DNA from: Mycobacterium senriense
GTDB taxonomy: Bacteria > Actinomycetota > Actinomycetes > Mycobacteriales > Mycobacteriaceae
DNA: 64,000 nt
Assembly: GCF_019668465.1 (NCBI RefSeq)
Contig: NZ_AP024828.1
Location: forward strand, 372,001 to 436,000
Direction of reading: 5' to 3'
The notes under the pieces are model-generated. The model was not told the origin of the DNA. It made no database searches and was given only the letters and a program-made list of their open reading frames with translations. Every line of letters begins with the position of its first letter. The first letter of the stretch is position 1. The position numbers and the translations under genes were made by a program. Positions 8,388 through 17,290 of the stretch are shown in pieces.

Positions 8388-9764
8388 ATGAGTTCGGGCG
8401 GCATCATCGATCGGGACGCGATCACCGCGGCCTTCGATGCGCTCGATGCCGCAGTCGAGGGCGTAGCGGACCTGAGTTTTGACGCGCTGGCTCCCCGGGA
8501 ATGCCTGGCGCTGTTGGAGCGCTCCGAAAGGGTGCGCCGACGGCTGCCGGTGGCCGAGCATAAGCTGATCAATCAGGTTGCGCGACAGGCCACCCCGGCC
8601 GAGCTGGGCGGCAAGCTGTCTCACGCGCTGGCCGAACGGATGTTGATCAGCCGCGCCGAGGCCGCGCGTCGCATCCGGGAGGCCGCCGATCTGGGACCAC
8701 GGCAGGGGCTGACCGGGGAGCCATTGGCGCCGGCACTGGCGGGCACCGCCGCGAGGCAGCGGGCGGGACAGCTCGGGGCCGGCCACGTCGCCGTCATCCG
8801 CCGGTTCTGCCACCGGCTGCCCGGCTGGATCGACCAACTCACCCGCGAGCGCGCCGAAGCCGATCTGGCCAAGCAGGGCAGTCGATATCGGCCCGAACAA
8901 CTGGACGCGCTGGCCGACACCCTGGCAGATTGCCTCAACCCCGACGGCACCTACCGCGACGAGGACCGGACCCGCCGCCGCGGGCTGACGCTTGGCAACC
9001 AACAGGCCGACGGCATGTCGCAATTGCGCGGCTGGCTCACTCCCGAACTGCGCGCCACCCTGGAAGCCGTGTTGGCCAAGCTGGCCGCACCGGGCATGTG
9101 CAACCCGTTCGACGAGACGCCGTGTGTTGACGGCGCACCCACCCAGGACGCCATCGACCGCGACCCGCGATCGGCCGCCCAGCGCAACCATGACGCACTC
9201 GGCGCCGCGCTACGCGCGCTGCTGGCCTCCGGCGAGCTGGGTCAGCACAACGGGCTGCCGGCCTCCATCGTCGTCACCACCACACTCAACGAACTGGAAG
9301 CTGCCGCAGGTAAAGGCCTCACCGGCGGCGGCACCATCCTGCCGATGAGCGACGTGATCCGCCTGGCCCGCCACGCCCGCCATTACCTGGCGATCTTCGA
9401 CAAGGGCAAGGCGCTGGCGCTCTATCACACCAAACGACTCGCCTCCCCCGGACAGCGAATTGTGTTGTACGCCAAGGATCGCGGGTGCTCGGCCCCGGGC
9501 TGCACCGTGCCCGGCTACTACTGCGAGGTCCATCACGTCACCGACTACGCCACCTGCCACAGCACCGACGTCAACGATTTGACCTTCGCCTGCGGACCCC
9601 AACACCGCCTCCTGACACCCGGAGGCTGGACCACCCGCAAGAACGCCCGCGGTGACACCGAATGGATCCCGCCCCCGCACTTAGACCGAGGCCAACCGCG
9701 CATCAACACCTTCCATCACCCCGAGAAGCTGCTGCGCGATGGAGACGACGATGAGGCGGCGTAG
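8388..9764 (+). CDS. DUF222 / HNH endonuclease-signature protein (13E12 repeat family)
   Basis: A 458-residue protein with a helical DUF222 domain (about 1-330) and a C-terminal HNH module. Cysteines near 365 and 370 precede an EVHHV motif, and CGPQHR follows about 25 residues later. These repeated genes are abundant in mycobacteria; some M. tuberculosis copies (REP13E12) hold the attB of prophage-like element phiRv1. Nuclease activity is inferred from the motif. The last eight codons and the stop lie in a 25-bp sequence repeated exactly at 10564-10588. Translation probably starts on a leaderless mRNA. Confidence 0.88.
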   Translation: MSSGGIIDRDAITAAFDALDAAVEGVADLSFDALAPRECLALLERSERVRRRLPVAEHKLINQVARQATPAELGGKLSHALAERMLISRAEAARRIREAADLGPRQGLTGEPLAPALAGTAARQRAGQLGAGHVAVIRRFCHRLPGWIDQLTRERAEADLAKQGSRYRPEQLDALADTLADCLNPDGTYRDEDRTRRRGLTLGNQQADGMSQLRGWLTPELRATLEAVLAKLAAPGMCNPFDETPCVDGAPTQDAIDRDPRSAAQRNHDALGAALRALLASGELGQHNGLPASIVVTTTLNELEAAAGKGLTGGGTILPMSDVIRLARHARHYLAIFDKGKALALYHTKRLASPGQRIVLYAKDRGCSAPGCTVPGYYCEVHHVTDYATCHSTDVNDLTFACGPQHRLLTPGGWTTRKNARGDTEWIPPPHLDRGQPRINTFHHPEKLLRDGDDDEAA

Positions 9765-9765
9765 C
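9741..9765 (+). repeat. 25-bp direct repeat, left copy
   Basis: Begins GGAGACGACGATGAGG and ends GCGTAGC. It covers the 3' codons and stop of the DUF222-HNH gene and is identical over 25 bp to 10564-10588. The matching stops at once on both sides (t/c before, t/g after). Confidence 0.9.
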
Positions 9766-10008
9766 TGGAATGGTCCCATTTCCGGAATTTGAGAGGTTGT
9801 ACCGAGGTCCTAACGTGACCACGACCAGACCGGAACTTTCGGCTCGTGGCCCCAACCACAGAGCACGAATAGCGCTGTCCTATCGGAAAATCGCAACGGG
9901 ACGGGTGGCAAGAGCGGGCCACACGTCGAGGCTAAGCGGCGACGCTGGCGCTAGGAAGCCTTTACAGCGAAGTGGAGGTCGGGTGGCGAACCTACGAGAA
10001 CTTCGCAC
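9766..10008. other. non-coding segment inside the direct-repeat interval
   Basis: No credible gene. The base composition looks less GC-rich than the neighbours, and the frames lack the third-position GC bias of real mycobacterial genes. It may be debris of an element that entered at the repeat, or degenerate 13E12 sequence. Confidence 0.4.
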
Positions 10009-10440
10009 TCAGGCCGCCCATGGGCCCACGCCACCGATTTTCTCGATCGTGATGTGAGTCAGGTACCCGGGGGGTGCGTCAGGCGGCGGGAACCCCGTAC
10101 CGGGGCCGAAGATAGTCGTGGCGATCTCGTTGAGTACTTCGGGAGCACCGCCCTCCTCGACGCGCGCTGTGCCCCTGATCGACAGATAGGGCGTCTGTGG
10201 CCCGCTGCGGTCGGTGGACGCGATGGTCACCGCCACGCGGGGATCACGCCGGATGTTGCGGATCTTCTGATGCTCCTGCAGATGAGCGGTGACTAGCTCA
10301 TCACCGCCGTCGGCTGTACTTTGCACCGTCACCCAAACCAGGCTGACTTGCGGGCTGCCATCGCGATTGATCGTGACAAGCGTGGCCGGGTCGGAACCGA
10401 TCAGTTGGCGTGCGCTGTCGTTGAGCTTTGCGATGTTCAT
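10009..10440 (-). CDS. PPOX-type (FMN/F420) split-barrel protein
   Basis: A 143-residue member of the pyridoxamine-5'-phosphate-oxidase-like fold, the group that includes the F420-dependent FDOR-B proteins of actinobacteria. Supporting features are the N-terminal LATLVTINRDGSPQVSLVW-like strand pair, K/R-rich HQKIRNIRRDPRVAVTI, and a GTARVEEG strand. The family binds flavin or F420 and reduces diverse substrates. The ATG at 10440 is chosen because GGAGA lies 6 bp upstream. It is the only gene between the two 25-bp repeats and may be a cargo gene. Confidence 0.82.
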   Translation of the reverse strand: MNIAKLNDSARQLIGSDPATLVTINRDGSPQVSLVWVTVQSTADGGDELVTAHLQEHQKIRNIRRDPRVAVTIASTDRSGPQTPYLSIRGTARVEEGGAPEVLNEIATTIFGPGTGFPPPDAPPGYLTHITIEKIGGVGPWAA

Positions 10441-10563
10441 TGCGTTCTCCTGATTCGTCGTGTTTCCGGGCATCTCGGTTGTCTATCCATACGACGAAGA
10501 AGCTGTGCGCAATCCGACAGCCGGTCGTCGTGCTGCTGGCGACCAGCGAGGAACTACGGAAGC

Positions 10564-10588
10564 GGAGACGACGATGAGGCGGCGTAGC
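10564..10588 (+). repeat. 25-bp direct repeat, right copy
   Basis: Identical to 9741-9765. The bases just upstream read, with one frameshift, like E-E-L-R-K followed by GDDDEAA-stop, resembling the DUF222 C-terminus ([13 protein letters not shown]). It may therefore be the remnant of a second 13E12 gene rather than only an att-like core. Confidence 0.9.
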
Positions 10589-10601
10589 GGCTAGAGCAGC
10601 G

Positions 10602-11366
10602 CTACAGGATTTTCATCTGCTCGGGCTGCGGCTCGGCCGGCTCGAGCAACTGCGGACCGTTGTTGCGGACGTTGTTGACCAACGTCGACACCTCGCGCAT
10701 CCGGATGGCGCGGACGTCGGGCGTGCGGGCCAGCAGCTGCTCGTCGATCGCGGCGTCCGGGTCCAGCCACCGGTCCCAGTCGCGCTGGGGCAGCACCAGC
10801 GGCATCCGATCGTGAATCTGCGCCAGCTCCCCCGGCGCATCGGTGGTGATGATCGTGCAGCTCAGCAACGGCGAAGCGTCCTTGGCCGGTTTCCAGACCG
10901 ACCACAGGCCGGCCATGAACAGCGGCTCCCCGTCTTCGGAGTACATGAAGAACGGCGTCTTGCGGGTCTTCTTGCCGGCCGCGTCGTTCGAGTTGACCCG
11001 CCACTCGTAGTAGCCGTCCATCGGGATTAGGCAGCGTTTGGACTTGGCGCTGGTCCGGAAGGCGGGCGACGTGGTGACCTTGTTCGCGCGGGCGTTGATC
11101 AGCATCGGGCCCTTGGTGTCGGGCGCGCCGTCGGGGCCGGCCTTGGCCCACGGCGGCACCAAACCCCAGCGCATCAGCCGCACCCGCCGAGTCGGCTGGT
11201 CCTCGGGCTCGGAATGCCGGCTGACGACGGTCGCGATGGTCGAGGTCGGGGCGACGTTGTAGTTGGGGGCGCTCGAACCGGCGTCGGCACCGGTGGCCTC
11301 GTCAATCGCCTTGATCTTCTCGGCCAGCAGGGCCGGGTCGGTGGTCACCGCGAACCGTCCACACAT
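10602..11366 (-). CDS. SRAP domain protein (YedK/HMCES family)
   Basis: A 254-residue SRAP protein, matching Rv3226c of M. tuberculosis. The catalytic Cys must be residue 2 after Met removal, so the start is ATG 11366 (MCGRFAV), not the ATG nine bases upstream. Other conserved positions are N37 (NYNVAPT), E121 (GYYEW) and H185 (IHDRMP). The family crosslinks covalently to abasic sites in single-stranded DNA, shielding them from cleavage during replication. It is divergent from aroA, 44 bp away, as in M. tuberculosis. Confidence 0.93.
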   Translation of the reverse strand: MCGRFAVTTDPALLAEKIKAIDEATGADAGSSAPNYNVAPTSTIATVVSRHSEPEDQPTRRVRLMRWGLVPPWAKAGPDGAPDTKGPMLINARANKVTTSPAFRTSAKSKRCLIPMDGYYEWRVNSNDAAGKKTRKTPFFMYSEDGEPLFMAGLWSVWKPAKDASPLLSCTIITTDAPGELAQIHDRMPLVLPQRDWDRWLDPDAAIDEQLLARTPDVRAIRMREVSTLVNNVRNNGPQLLEPAEPQPEQMKIL

Positions 11367-11410
11367 GCATTCCATGGTGGCAGAAGCCGGCGACAGGCGA
11401 TGATGGACCG

Positions 11411-12706
11411 ATGAGTACGTGGACTGCCCCCTTGGCGTCGCAGCCGGTGCACGCGACCGTGACCGTTCCGGGTTCGAAGTCGCAGACCAACCGGGCCCTG
11501 GTGCTGGCGGCGCTGGCGGCCACCCAGGAACAGGGCACCCCGACGGTCAGCGGGGCGTTGCGCAGCCGTGACACCGACCTGATGATCGGGGCGCTGCGCA
11601 CTCTGGGCTTACGTATCGAAGGTGACGAGACGGAGCTGACGGTCAGCGGTCGCGTCGCACCGGAGACGCCGGCGCAAGTCGATTGCGGCCTGGCCGGCAC
11701 GGTGCTGAGGTTCGTGCCGCCGCTGGCGGCGCTCGCCGAGTCGGCGGTGGAGTTCGACGGCGACGAGCAGGCCCGGGCACGACCAATCGCGCCGCTGCTC
11801 GACGCGCTGCGCGGGCTCGGCGTCCGGATCGACGGCGCCGGTCTCCCGTTTCGGGTGTTGGGCGCCGGTTCGATCCCCGGCGGCACCGTGGAAATCGACG
11901 CCTCGGCCTCGTCGCAGTTCGTCTCGGGGTTGCTGTTGTGCGCGGCCTCGTTCGCCGAGGGCCTGACCGTGGAGCACACGGGTGCGTCGTTGCCGTCGGC
12001 GCCGCACATCGCGATGACGGTGGTGATGCTGCGTCAGGCCGGGGTTGACGTCGACGACTCCGTCACCAACCGCTGGACGGTGCGGCCCGGGCCGGTCGCG
12101 GCCCGGCACTGGGAGGTGGAGCCGGACCTGACCAACGCCGTTCCGTTCCTGGCGGCGGCGGTGGTCAGCGGCGGCACCGTGCGCATCACCGGCTGGCCGA
12201 CCGAGAGCGTGCAGCCCGCCGAGAACATCCTGGCCGTCCTGCGCAAGATGAATGCCGATGTCACACAGAATGATTCGTTCCTAGAAGTACGCGGGTCCGG
12301 GGAGTACGGCGGCTTCGACGTCGACCTGCGCGCGGTCGGCGAGCTGACGCCGTCGGTGGCCGCCCTGGCGGCGCTGGCGACGCCCGGATCGGTATCCCGG
12401 CTCACAGGCATCGGTCATCTGCGCGGCCACGAGACCGATCGGCTGGCCGCGCTGAGCGCCGAGATCAACCGCCTCGGCGGCGATTGCGCGGAAACGCCCG
12501 ACGGCCTGGAGATCACCGCGACGCCGCTGCGGGCCGGGGTGTGGCACGTGTACGCCGACCATCGGATGGCGATGGCGGGTGCGATCGTCGGGCTGCGGGT
12601 GGACGGGGTCGAGGTGAACGACATCGGCGCCACCGGCAAGACGTTGCCAGACTTTCCGCAACTGTGGGCCCGCATGCTGGAGCCCGGGGAAGAGCGCGGC
12701 ATGTGA
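11411..12706 (+). CDS. aroA: 3-phosphoshikimate 1-carboxyvinyltransferase (EPSP synthase)
   Basis: A 431-residue cytosolic enzyme of the shikimate pathway: shikimate-3-phosphate plus PEP give [13 protein letters not shown] (21-29) binds the substrates, GLAGT follows near residue 95, and DHRMAMAG near 380 completes the site. It has the two-domain repeat expected of the family and aligns with Rv3227. Its TGA overlaps the GTG of rsgA, so the pair is coupled. Confidence 0.96.
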   Translation: MSTWTAPLASQPVHATVTVPGSKSQTNRALVLAALAATQEQGTPTVSGALRSRDTDLMIGALRTLGLRIEGDETELTVSGRVAPETPAQVDCGLAGTVLRFVPPLAALAESAVEFDGDEQARARPIAPLLDALRGLGVRIDGAGLPFRVLGAGSIPGGTVEIDASASSQFVSGLLLCAASFAEGLTVEHTGASLPSAPHIAMTVVMLRQAGVDVDDSVTNRWTVRPGPVAARHWEVEPDLTNAVPFLAAAVVSGGTVRITGWPTESVQPAENILAVLRKMNADVTQNDSFLEVRGSGEYGGFDVDLRAVGELTPSVAALAALATPGSVSRLTGIGHLRGHETDRLAALSAEINRLGGDCAETPDGLEITATPLRAGVWHVYADHRMAMAGAIVGLRVDGVEVNDIGATGKTLPDFPQLWARMLEPGEERGM

Positions 12707-13698
12707 AGCCCGGCGACTACGACGAGTCGGACGTCAAGATCCGCTCCGGCCGGGGTTCCCGCCCGCGGACCAAGACCCGTCCCGAGCACGCCGACGCGAA
12801 GGCCGCGATGGTGGTCAGCGTTGACCGTGGCCGCTGGGGATGCGTGCTGGGGGGCGACGTCGATCGCCGGGTCACCGCCATGCGGGCGCGCGAACTGGGC
12901 CGCACCCCGATCGTGGTGGGCGACGACGTCGACGTGGTCGGCGACCTGTCCGGTCGGCCGGACACCCTGGCCCGCATCGTGCGTCGCGGCGAGCGACGAA
13001 CGGTGTTGCGGCGCACCGCCGATGACACCGATCCGACCGAACGGGTGGTGGTCGCCAACGCCGACCAGCTGCTGATCGTGGTGGCGCTGGCCGACCCGCC
13101 GCCCCGCACCGGCCTGGTGGACCGGACGCTGATCGCCGCCTACGCCGGCGGTCTCACGCCAATTCTGTGCCTGACCAAGACCGACCTCGCCCCGCCGGAG
13201 CCGTTCGCCGAGCAGTTCATCGACCTGGACCTGACGGTGGTCGAGGCAGGCCGCGACGATCCCCTGCCCGCGGTGGCGGACCTGCTCGCGGGCAAGATCA
13301 CCGTGCTGCTCGGGCATTCCGGCGTCGGCAAGTCCACCTTGGTGAACCGCCTGGTGCCCGATGCCGACCGCGCCGTCGGCGTTGTGACCGATATCGGCAG
13401 GGGACGGCACACGTCGACGCAGTCGGTGGCGCTGCCGTTGACCGAGCCGCTGGGCACCACCGGCTGGGTGATCGACACGCCGGGCATCCGTTCCTTCGGG
13501 CTCGCGCACATCCAGCCCGACGACGTCATGATGGCGTTCTCCGACCTGGCCGAGGCCATCGCGGACTGCCCGCGCGGCTGCGGGCACATGGGGCCGCCGG
13601 CCGATCCCGAGTGCGCGCTGGACACCCTGACCGGGCCCGCCGTGCGCCGCGTCGCCGCGGCCCGCCGGCTACTGGCCGCGCTCAATCAGACTTCTTAG
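12703..13698 (+). CDS. rsgA: ribosome small-subunit-dependent GTPase
   Basis: A 331-residue circularly permuted GTPase: N-terminal OB fold, then G4 (TKTD, near 160), G1 (GHSGVGKS, 204-211), G3 (DTPG, near 258) and a C-terminal zinc finger beginning CPRGCGHMG (near 289). RsgA aids late 30S maturation. GTG overlaps the aroA stop (GTGA); the length agrees with Rv3228. Its 3' end overlaps the convergent HxlR gene by 17 bp, which marks the left edge of the accessory block. Confidence 0.94.
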   Translation: MKPGDYDESDVKIRSGRGSRPRTKTRPEHADAKAAMVVSVDRGRWGCVLGGDVDRRVTAMRARELGRTPIVVGDDVDVVGDLSGRPDTLARIVRRGERRTVLRRTADDTDPTERVVVANADQLLIVVALADPPPRTGLVDRTLIAAYAGGLTPILCLTKTDLAPPEPFAEQFIDLDLTVVEAGRDDPLPAVADLLAGKITVLLGHSGVGKSTLVNRLVPDADRAVGVVTDIGRGRHTSTQSVALPLTEPLGTTGWVIDTPGIRSFGLAHIQPDDVMMAFSDLAEAIADCPRGCGHMGPPADPECALDTLTGPAVRRVAAARRLLAALNQTS

Positions 13699-14158
13699 CC
13701 AGCCGCATGCCGAGCTCATCGGGCGGCACCAGATGGCCTTCCGCGCAACGTATTTCGACGCTCGCCTCGGCGCCGCAGCCCAGGTGGATCAGCCGCAGCC
13801 GGTTGCGGCCCGGCAGATGACGCCTCCCCCATTCGAACATCGCCCACACCACCGGCATGAAGTCGATGCCGGCGTCGGTGAGCACGTACTCGTCGCGGCT
13901 GCGCTGCCCGGGCTCCTGATAACGCTGGCGCCGTAGCAGTCCCAGCTCGACCAGTTCGCTCAGCCGCGCCGAGGTGGCGGCCTTGGTGATGCCCACCCGG
14001 CGGGCGAAGTCGTCGAATCGGGTGGTGCCGTAGTACGCCTCGCGCATGATCAGCATCGCGGATTTGGTTCCGACGACCGCCATCGTCTTCTCGATCGCGC
14101 ACTCGCCCACCGCCGACCAGGCGTCGCGGTCGGCCAGCGGTCCTTGCAGCAGTGTCAT
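13682..14158 (-). CDS. HxlR family transcriptional regulator
   Basis: A 158-residue winged-helix regulator. The family core (CAIEKTMAVVGTKSAMLIMREAYYGTTRFDDFARRVGITKAATSARL in outline) spans about 19-65, followed by LVELGLLRR and a wing (DEYVLTDAG). Two cysteines in the C-terminal tail (GCGAE, RCAEG) are not in the minimal HxlR domain. GGAGGTGA precedes the ATG. It is divergent from the thiolase gene with a palindrome between them, so control of that promoter is likely. Confidence 0.88.
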   Translation of the reverse strand: MTLLQGPLADRDAWSAVGECAIEKTMAVVGTKSAMLIMREAYYGTTRFDDFARRVGITKAATSARLSELVELGLLRRQRYQEPGQRSRDEYVLTDAGIDFMPVVWAMFEWGRRHLPGRNRLRLIHLGCGAEASVEIRCAEGHLVPPDELGMRLAKKSD

Positions 14159-14218
14159 CTAAATCACCTCCGCACCTGGGTTGCTTTAAGCATACCGAGG
14201 TGTTTACCTGAATACAGT

Positions 14219-14234
14219 GATCTATACCTAGATC
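14219..14234. promoter_or_regulatory. palindrome in the HxlR/thiolase divergent promoter
   Basis: GATCTA-TACC-TAGATC, perfect 6-bp arms with a 4-bp spacer, 22 bp before the thiolase ATG. Candidate HxlR operator, by position and symmetry only. Confidence 0.45.
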
Positions 14235-14255
14235 AGCCAGACTCGAGGAGGAGTC

Positions 14256-15431
14256 ATGAACCGCGACGCCGTCATTGTCGGAGCCGTCCGCACCCCCATC
14301 GGCAAGGGCAAGGCCAGTGGCGCGCTGCACGACGTGTTGCCCGCCGATCTGCTGGCCCACAGCCTGCGCGAGCTGGTGGCGCGCACCGGCGTGGATCCGG
14401 CCCAAGTCGACGATGTCATCGCCGGCGCCGTCACCCAGGTCGGTGACCAGGCGGCCAACATCGCCCGTAATGCGCTGCTGGGCGCCGGTTTCCCGGAATC
14501 GGTTCCCGGTGTCACGATCGACCGGCAATGCGGCAGTAGCCAGCAGGCCATCAGCTTCGCCGCCCAGGGCGTGGTCGCCGGCGCCTACGACCTCGTGATC
14601 GCCGGTGGCGTCGAGTCGATGAGCCGCGTGCCGATGGGCACGCAGGTGCTGCCGGGCAGCAACCCGATGGGCGAGGACATGACCCGGCGCTACCCCGACG
14701 GCCTGGTCCCGCAGGGCATCAGCGCCGAACTGATCGCCGCGAAGTGGGGCTTCTCGCGCGTTCAGCTCGACGAGTTCTCGGCCGGCAGCCACGAGAAGGC
14801 GGCCCGCGCCACCAAGGAGGGGCTGTTCGACAACGAGCTCATTCCGATCGCCGGGCTGGCCACCGACGAAATCATCCGCCCCGGCACCACGGTCGAGACG
14901 CTAGCGGGGTTGCAGCCGGCGTTCTATAGCGATGCGGCCAAAGCCCGCTTCCCGCAGATTAATTGGGAGATCACGCCCGGTAACTCCTCGCCGCTGTCCG
15001 ATGGCAGCGCCGCGGTGCTGATCGCCAGCAGGGAGGCCGCCGGCAAGCTGGGGCTGCGTCCGCTGGCGCGGATCCACACCGCCACCGTGGTGGGCTCCGA
15101 CCCGCTGTACATGCTGACCGGCGTTATTCCCGCGACCGAGAAGGTCTTGCGCCGTGCGGGTTTGACGCTGGCCGACATCGACCTGTTCGAGGTGAACGAG
15201 GCGTTCGCGCCCGTCGTGCTGGCCTGGGCCCAGGACACCGGGGCGGATCTGGCCAAGACCAACGTCAACGGCGGCGCGATCGCGATCGGTCACCCGTTGG
15301 GCGCCAGCGGCGCTCGGCTGATGACGACTCTGGTCAACGCGCTGGAACAGCGTGGTGGACGGTACGGGCTGCAGACGATGTGTGAGGGCGGCGGCATGGC
15401 CAACGCCACCATCATCGAGCGGTTGGGCTGA
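14256..15431 (+). CDS. acetyl-CoA C-acyltransferase (thiolase, FadA type)
   Basis: A 391-residue degradative-type thiolase. Catalytic residues: nucleophile C92 (DRQCGSS), NEAFAP near 315, GHPLGASG near 345 (His) and C375 (MCEGGGMA). It cleaves 3-ketoacyl-CoA to acyl-CoA plus acetyl-CoA, or runs in reverse. GAGGAGGAG sits 5-13 bp before the ATG. It is followed after 4 bp by a DUF302 gene, and no other beta-oxidation genes are adjacent, so the substrate is unclear. Mycobacteria have several fadA paralogues, so no number is assigned. Confidence 0.92.
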   Translation: MNRDAVIVGAVRTPIGKGKASGALHDVLPADLLAHSLRELVARTGVDPAQVDDVIAGAVTQVGDQAANIARNALLGAGFPESVPGVTIDRQCGSSQQAISFAAQGVVAGAYDLVIAGGVESMSRVPMGTQVLPGSNPMGEDMTRRYPDGLVPQGISAELIAAKWGFSRVQLDEFSAGSHEKAARATKEGLFDNELIPIAGLATDEIIRPGTTVETLAGLQPAFYSDAAKARFPQINWEITPGNSSPLSDGSAAVLIASREAAGKLGLRPLARIHTATVVGSDPLYMLTGVIPATEKVLRRAGLTLADIDLFEVNEAFAPVVLAWAQDTGADLAKTNVNGGAIAIGHPLGASGARLMTTLVNALEQRGGRYGLQTMCEGGGMANATIIERLG

Positions 15432-15435
15432 GATC

Positions 15436-15927
15436 ATGCAAGAGACGAAATTCGACGGCGTGCGGGTGCGCTATAACAGCGCCAAGAGCTACGACGAACT
15501 ACGTGCCGCGTTGCTCGCCGACATCGGCGAGCAACCGGTGCCTATCAACGACATCGCGACGTCCACCGGCGATTGGCAGTCCTACCAGCAGCGCGTCGAA
15601 TCCCACGTCGGCCCAAGCGGATTCATGCTGTTCGGCGTGGTAGACCACGGCGCCTGGATCCCCAAGGCCGGCATCGACCGCAAGGCGCTGCGCGTCATCC
15701 TCGGCAATCCGCTGATTGCCATCACCATGCTGCGCCACGACGTAACGGCCGGATTGTTCGCCCCGGTCGAGCTGCTGTTGCTCGAGGAGGACGACGGACA
15801 CAGCAGCCTGACCTACGTCAAGCCGTCGTCGCTGATGGTCGTCGAACCCAATCCGGAATTGCTCAGCGCGGCAGAGAAACTCGACGTGAAATTGGCGGCG
15901 CTGGCCGCCAAGGTGACCGGCGACTAG
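15436..15927 (+). CDS. DUF302 family protein
   Basis: A 163-residue soluble protein. The centre (SGFMLFGVVDHGAWIPKAGI, then LGNPLIAITMLRHDVTAGLFAPVELLLLEED) fits the DUF302 alpha/beta fold, whose biochemical role is unknown. It starts 4 bp after the thiolase stop and is almost certainly co-transcribed with it. No signal peptide or membrane segment is evident. Confidence 0.78.
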   Translation: MQETKFDGVRVRYNSAKSYDELRAALLADIGEQPVPINDIATSTGDWQSYQQRVESHVGPSGFMLFGVVDHGAWIPKAGIDRKALRVILGNPLIAITMLRHDVTAGLFAPVELLLLEEDDGHSSLTYVKPSSLMVVEPNPELLSAAEKLDVKLAALAAKVTGD

Positions 15928-16042
15928 TCGACTTCACAGGACGAGAACGGGTTCGCAGGCCCTGGTCACGACTTTGGAAGCGATTGGGCGCACGGCTAGC
16001 GTGGTCGAGCCACGCGACCAGGTGTGCAATGCCGCTCAATCA

Positions 16043-16381
16043 TCACGCATCGGCCTTCACCACTTCGTCGGCGGCCGTGCCGTTCAAACAGGCATCCGGA
16101 CCAGTCAAAGCGGGGCTGAACTTGAGAGCATCGACAAGTTCGTCGATGGCTGTTGGCCCGTGTCCACCCAGGACGGCCTGCGAGAAGCATGTTTCCAAAT
16201 GGTTGTGCAGCATCACCCTGTTCGTTCGCTCTAGCGCGGACTGCACCGCAGAGATCTGCTTCATCACGTCGACACAGTAGGCGTCAGCTTCGAGCATGCG
16301 AACGATGGCGTCGAGATGACCCCGGACCGTCTTTAGCCGGTTGAGCGCCGCATGCTTTTTCGCAGTCAGTTCCTGCGCCAT
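16043..16381 (-). CDS. CsoR/RicR-type copper-sensing repressor
   Basis: A 112-residue all-helical repressor. The Cu(I) triad C36, H61, C65 (AYCVD and HNHLETC) falls at the same numbers as in M. tuberculosis CsoR. The ATG at 16381 is supported by AAGGAGG 6-7 bp upstream; an in-frame GTG farther upstream is not. Apo-protein binds GC-rich palindromes and Cu(I) releases it. It is divergent from a Met-rich membrane protein with a matching palindrome between them (16471-16489). The C-terminal tail has a further cysteine (DACLN). Confidence 0.9.
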   Translation of the reverse strand: MAQELTAKKHAALNRLKTVRGHLDAIVRMLEADAYCVDVMKQISAVQSALERTNRVMLHNHLETCFSQAVLGGHGPTAIDELVDALKFSPALTGPDACLNGTAADEVVKADA

Positions 16382-16403
16382 CAATCGCCTCCTTCCGGCA
16401 GCC

Positions 16404-16435
16404 ATTGTCACCGACACCAATTGTCACCGACACCA
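16404..16435. repeat. perfect tandem 16-bp duplication in the csoR-type leader
   Basis: ATTGTCACCGACACCA occurs twice back to back (16404-16419 and 16420-16435), between the promoter region and the ribosome-binding site of the copper repressor gene. Probably a recent slippage duplication; any effect on expression is unknown. Confidence 0.85.
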
Positions 16436-16460
16436 CCCCGACTGGGCTGCGCCGATTTCA

Positions 16461-16494
16461 ACTCTACCCCACCCCTCCCCGGGAGGGGTAGCAT
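16461..16494. promoter_or_regulatory. CsoR-type operator with back-to-back promoters
   Basis: ACCCCTCCCCGGGAGGGGT (16471-16489) is a perfect palindrome around one central C, preceded by TACCCC. TAGCAT (16489-16494) is a rightward -10 and TAGAGT (complement of 16461-16466) a leftward -10. TACCC/GGGTA-type palindromes are the known targets of CsoR and RicR, so Cu(I) derepression of both genes is expected. Confidence 0.7.
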
Positions 16495-16532
16495 GGCGGC
16501 AGTCGATCAAACTCACTCCAGGAGGCGAACCC

Positions 16533-16937
16533 ATGCCTAGTTCGACCGATGCAGGAATTGAATCCAGCACACCCGCAGACACCCACCCCTCTGTCGAGCC
16601 GGTGGGCGGTGTCCAGCCGAGTCGCCTCAAGCAAGCGTTGGCATGGGTGGGCATCGTCAGTGGGGGCTTGTTCATTGCCGCGGCGATCTTCTTCTCCGGG
16701 TTCTTCCTGAGTTGGTGGGGCAACGGCGGTCACCACGCGGGGCCGGACAAGATGGACTGCTGTAGCCAGATGAAATCCGGGGAACACACGGCACAGGGCG
16801 CAATGACGGGGCCCGCGAACCAGAAGACGCCAAGCGGCCAGATGGGACCAGGTAGCCCGATGACACCCGGACCGATGATGCCCAGCATGACGATGGGTCC
16901 CGGCGGGATGGGCTCGGGGATGATGGGGCCGCGCTGA
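16533..16937 (+). CDS. methionine-rich single-span membrane protein, probable copper handling
   Basis: A 134-residue protein with a 40-residue soluble N-terminus, one transmembrane segment (about 47-70) and an outer tail. The tail has DCC and then a Met/Gly/Pro-rich run with about a dozen Met in the last 55 residues (QM, MT, MM, SMTM, GMGSGMM). Met-rich and Cys-Cys motifs bind Cu(I). GGAGG lies 7 bp before the ATG. The shared operator with the CsoR-type gene supports a role in copper chelation or transfer at the outer membrane face. I do not recognise a named family. Confidence 0.75.
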   Translation: MPSSTDAGIESSTPADTHPSVEPVGGVQPSRLKQALAWVGIVSGGLFIAAAIFFSGFFLSWWGNGGHHAGPDKMDCCSQMKSGEHTAQGAMTGPANQKTPSGQMGPGSPMTPGPMMPSMTMGPGGMGSGMMGPR

Positions 16938-17290
16938 GCTGAAACCGCGCCCGGCGCCCACCATCATTCCCGGAGACACAGCTTCTCCCCTGTGGTGCCG
17001 GCCGGGCACAGGACACTGGAGCCGGAAGGCGCTGGGCCACTCGGGCGATGGCCGGTGCGCTGCGCCGCAGCCTGATCGGACGGATGACTCAGCGACTGCC
17101 GAGAGAGACCGCATCGAGACCCGAAATCGCCGCCTAATTGTCATCGATTGTGGCGCGAGGTTTTTCGGATGGACACCCTCGCCCGTCGTGCTGCCGCCGA
17201 TTTTCACTGTTGACGGTGAATTATGTCGCCGATAGAGTCAACTACCTGATATCAACTACTTGACACTGCGGTCTAGGTAGGAGTCGCGCC
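16938..17290. other. 353-bp intergenic region
   Basis: No convincing gene on either strand. The first 200 bp are GC-rich and without clear structure. The last 120 bp are AT-richer and hold the tandem direct repeat at 17238-17265 and a probable promoter for the membrane gene at 17291. Confidence 0.5.
17238..17265 (+). promoter_or_regulatory. tandem 14-bp direct repeats upstream of membrane gene
   Basis: TCAACTACCTGATA and TCAACTACTTGACA are adjacent and match at 12 of 14 positions. The second ends in TTGACA, a possible -35 box. Direct repeats of this spacing suit a regulator bound as a tandem dimer; no regulator is identified. Confidence 0.4.

Noticed and set aside
9770-10057. A 95-codon rightward frame between the 25-bp repeats
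   Set aside because: No ribosome-binding site, no family resemblance, overlaps the PPOX gene's 3' end and lacks third-position GC bias.
8388-10588. Integrated prophage or IS element at the DUF222 gene
   Set aside because: Only 823 bp separate the repeats and no integrase, transposase or phage gene lies in it, so only an att-like remnant can be argued.
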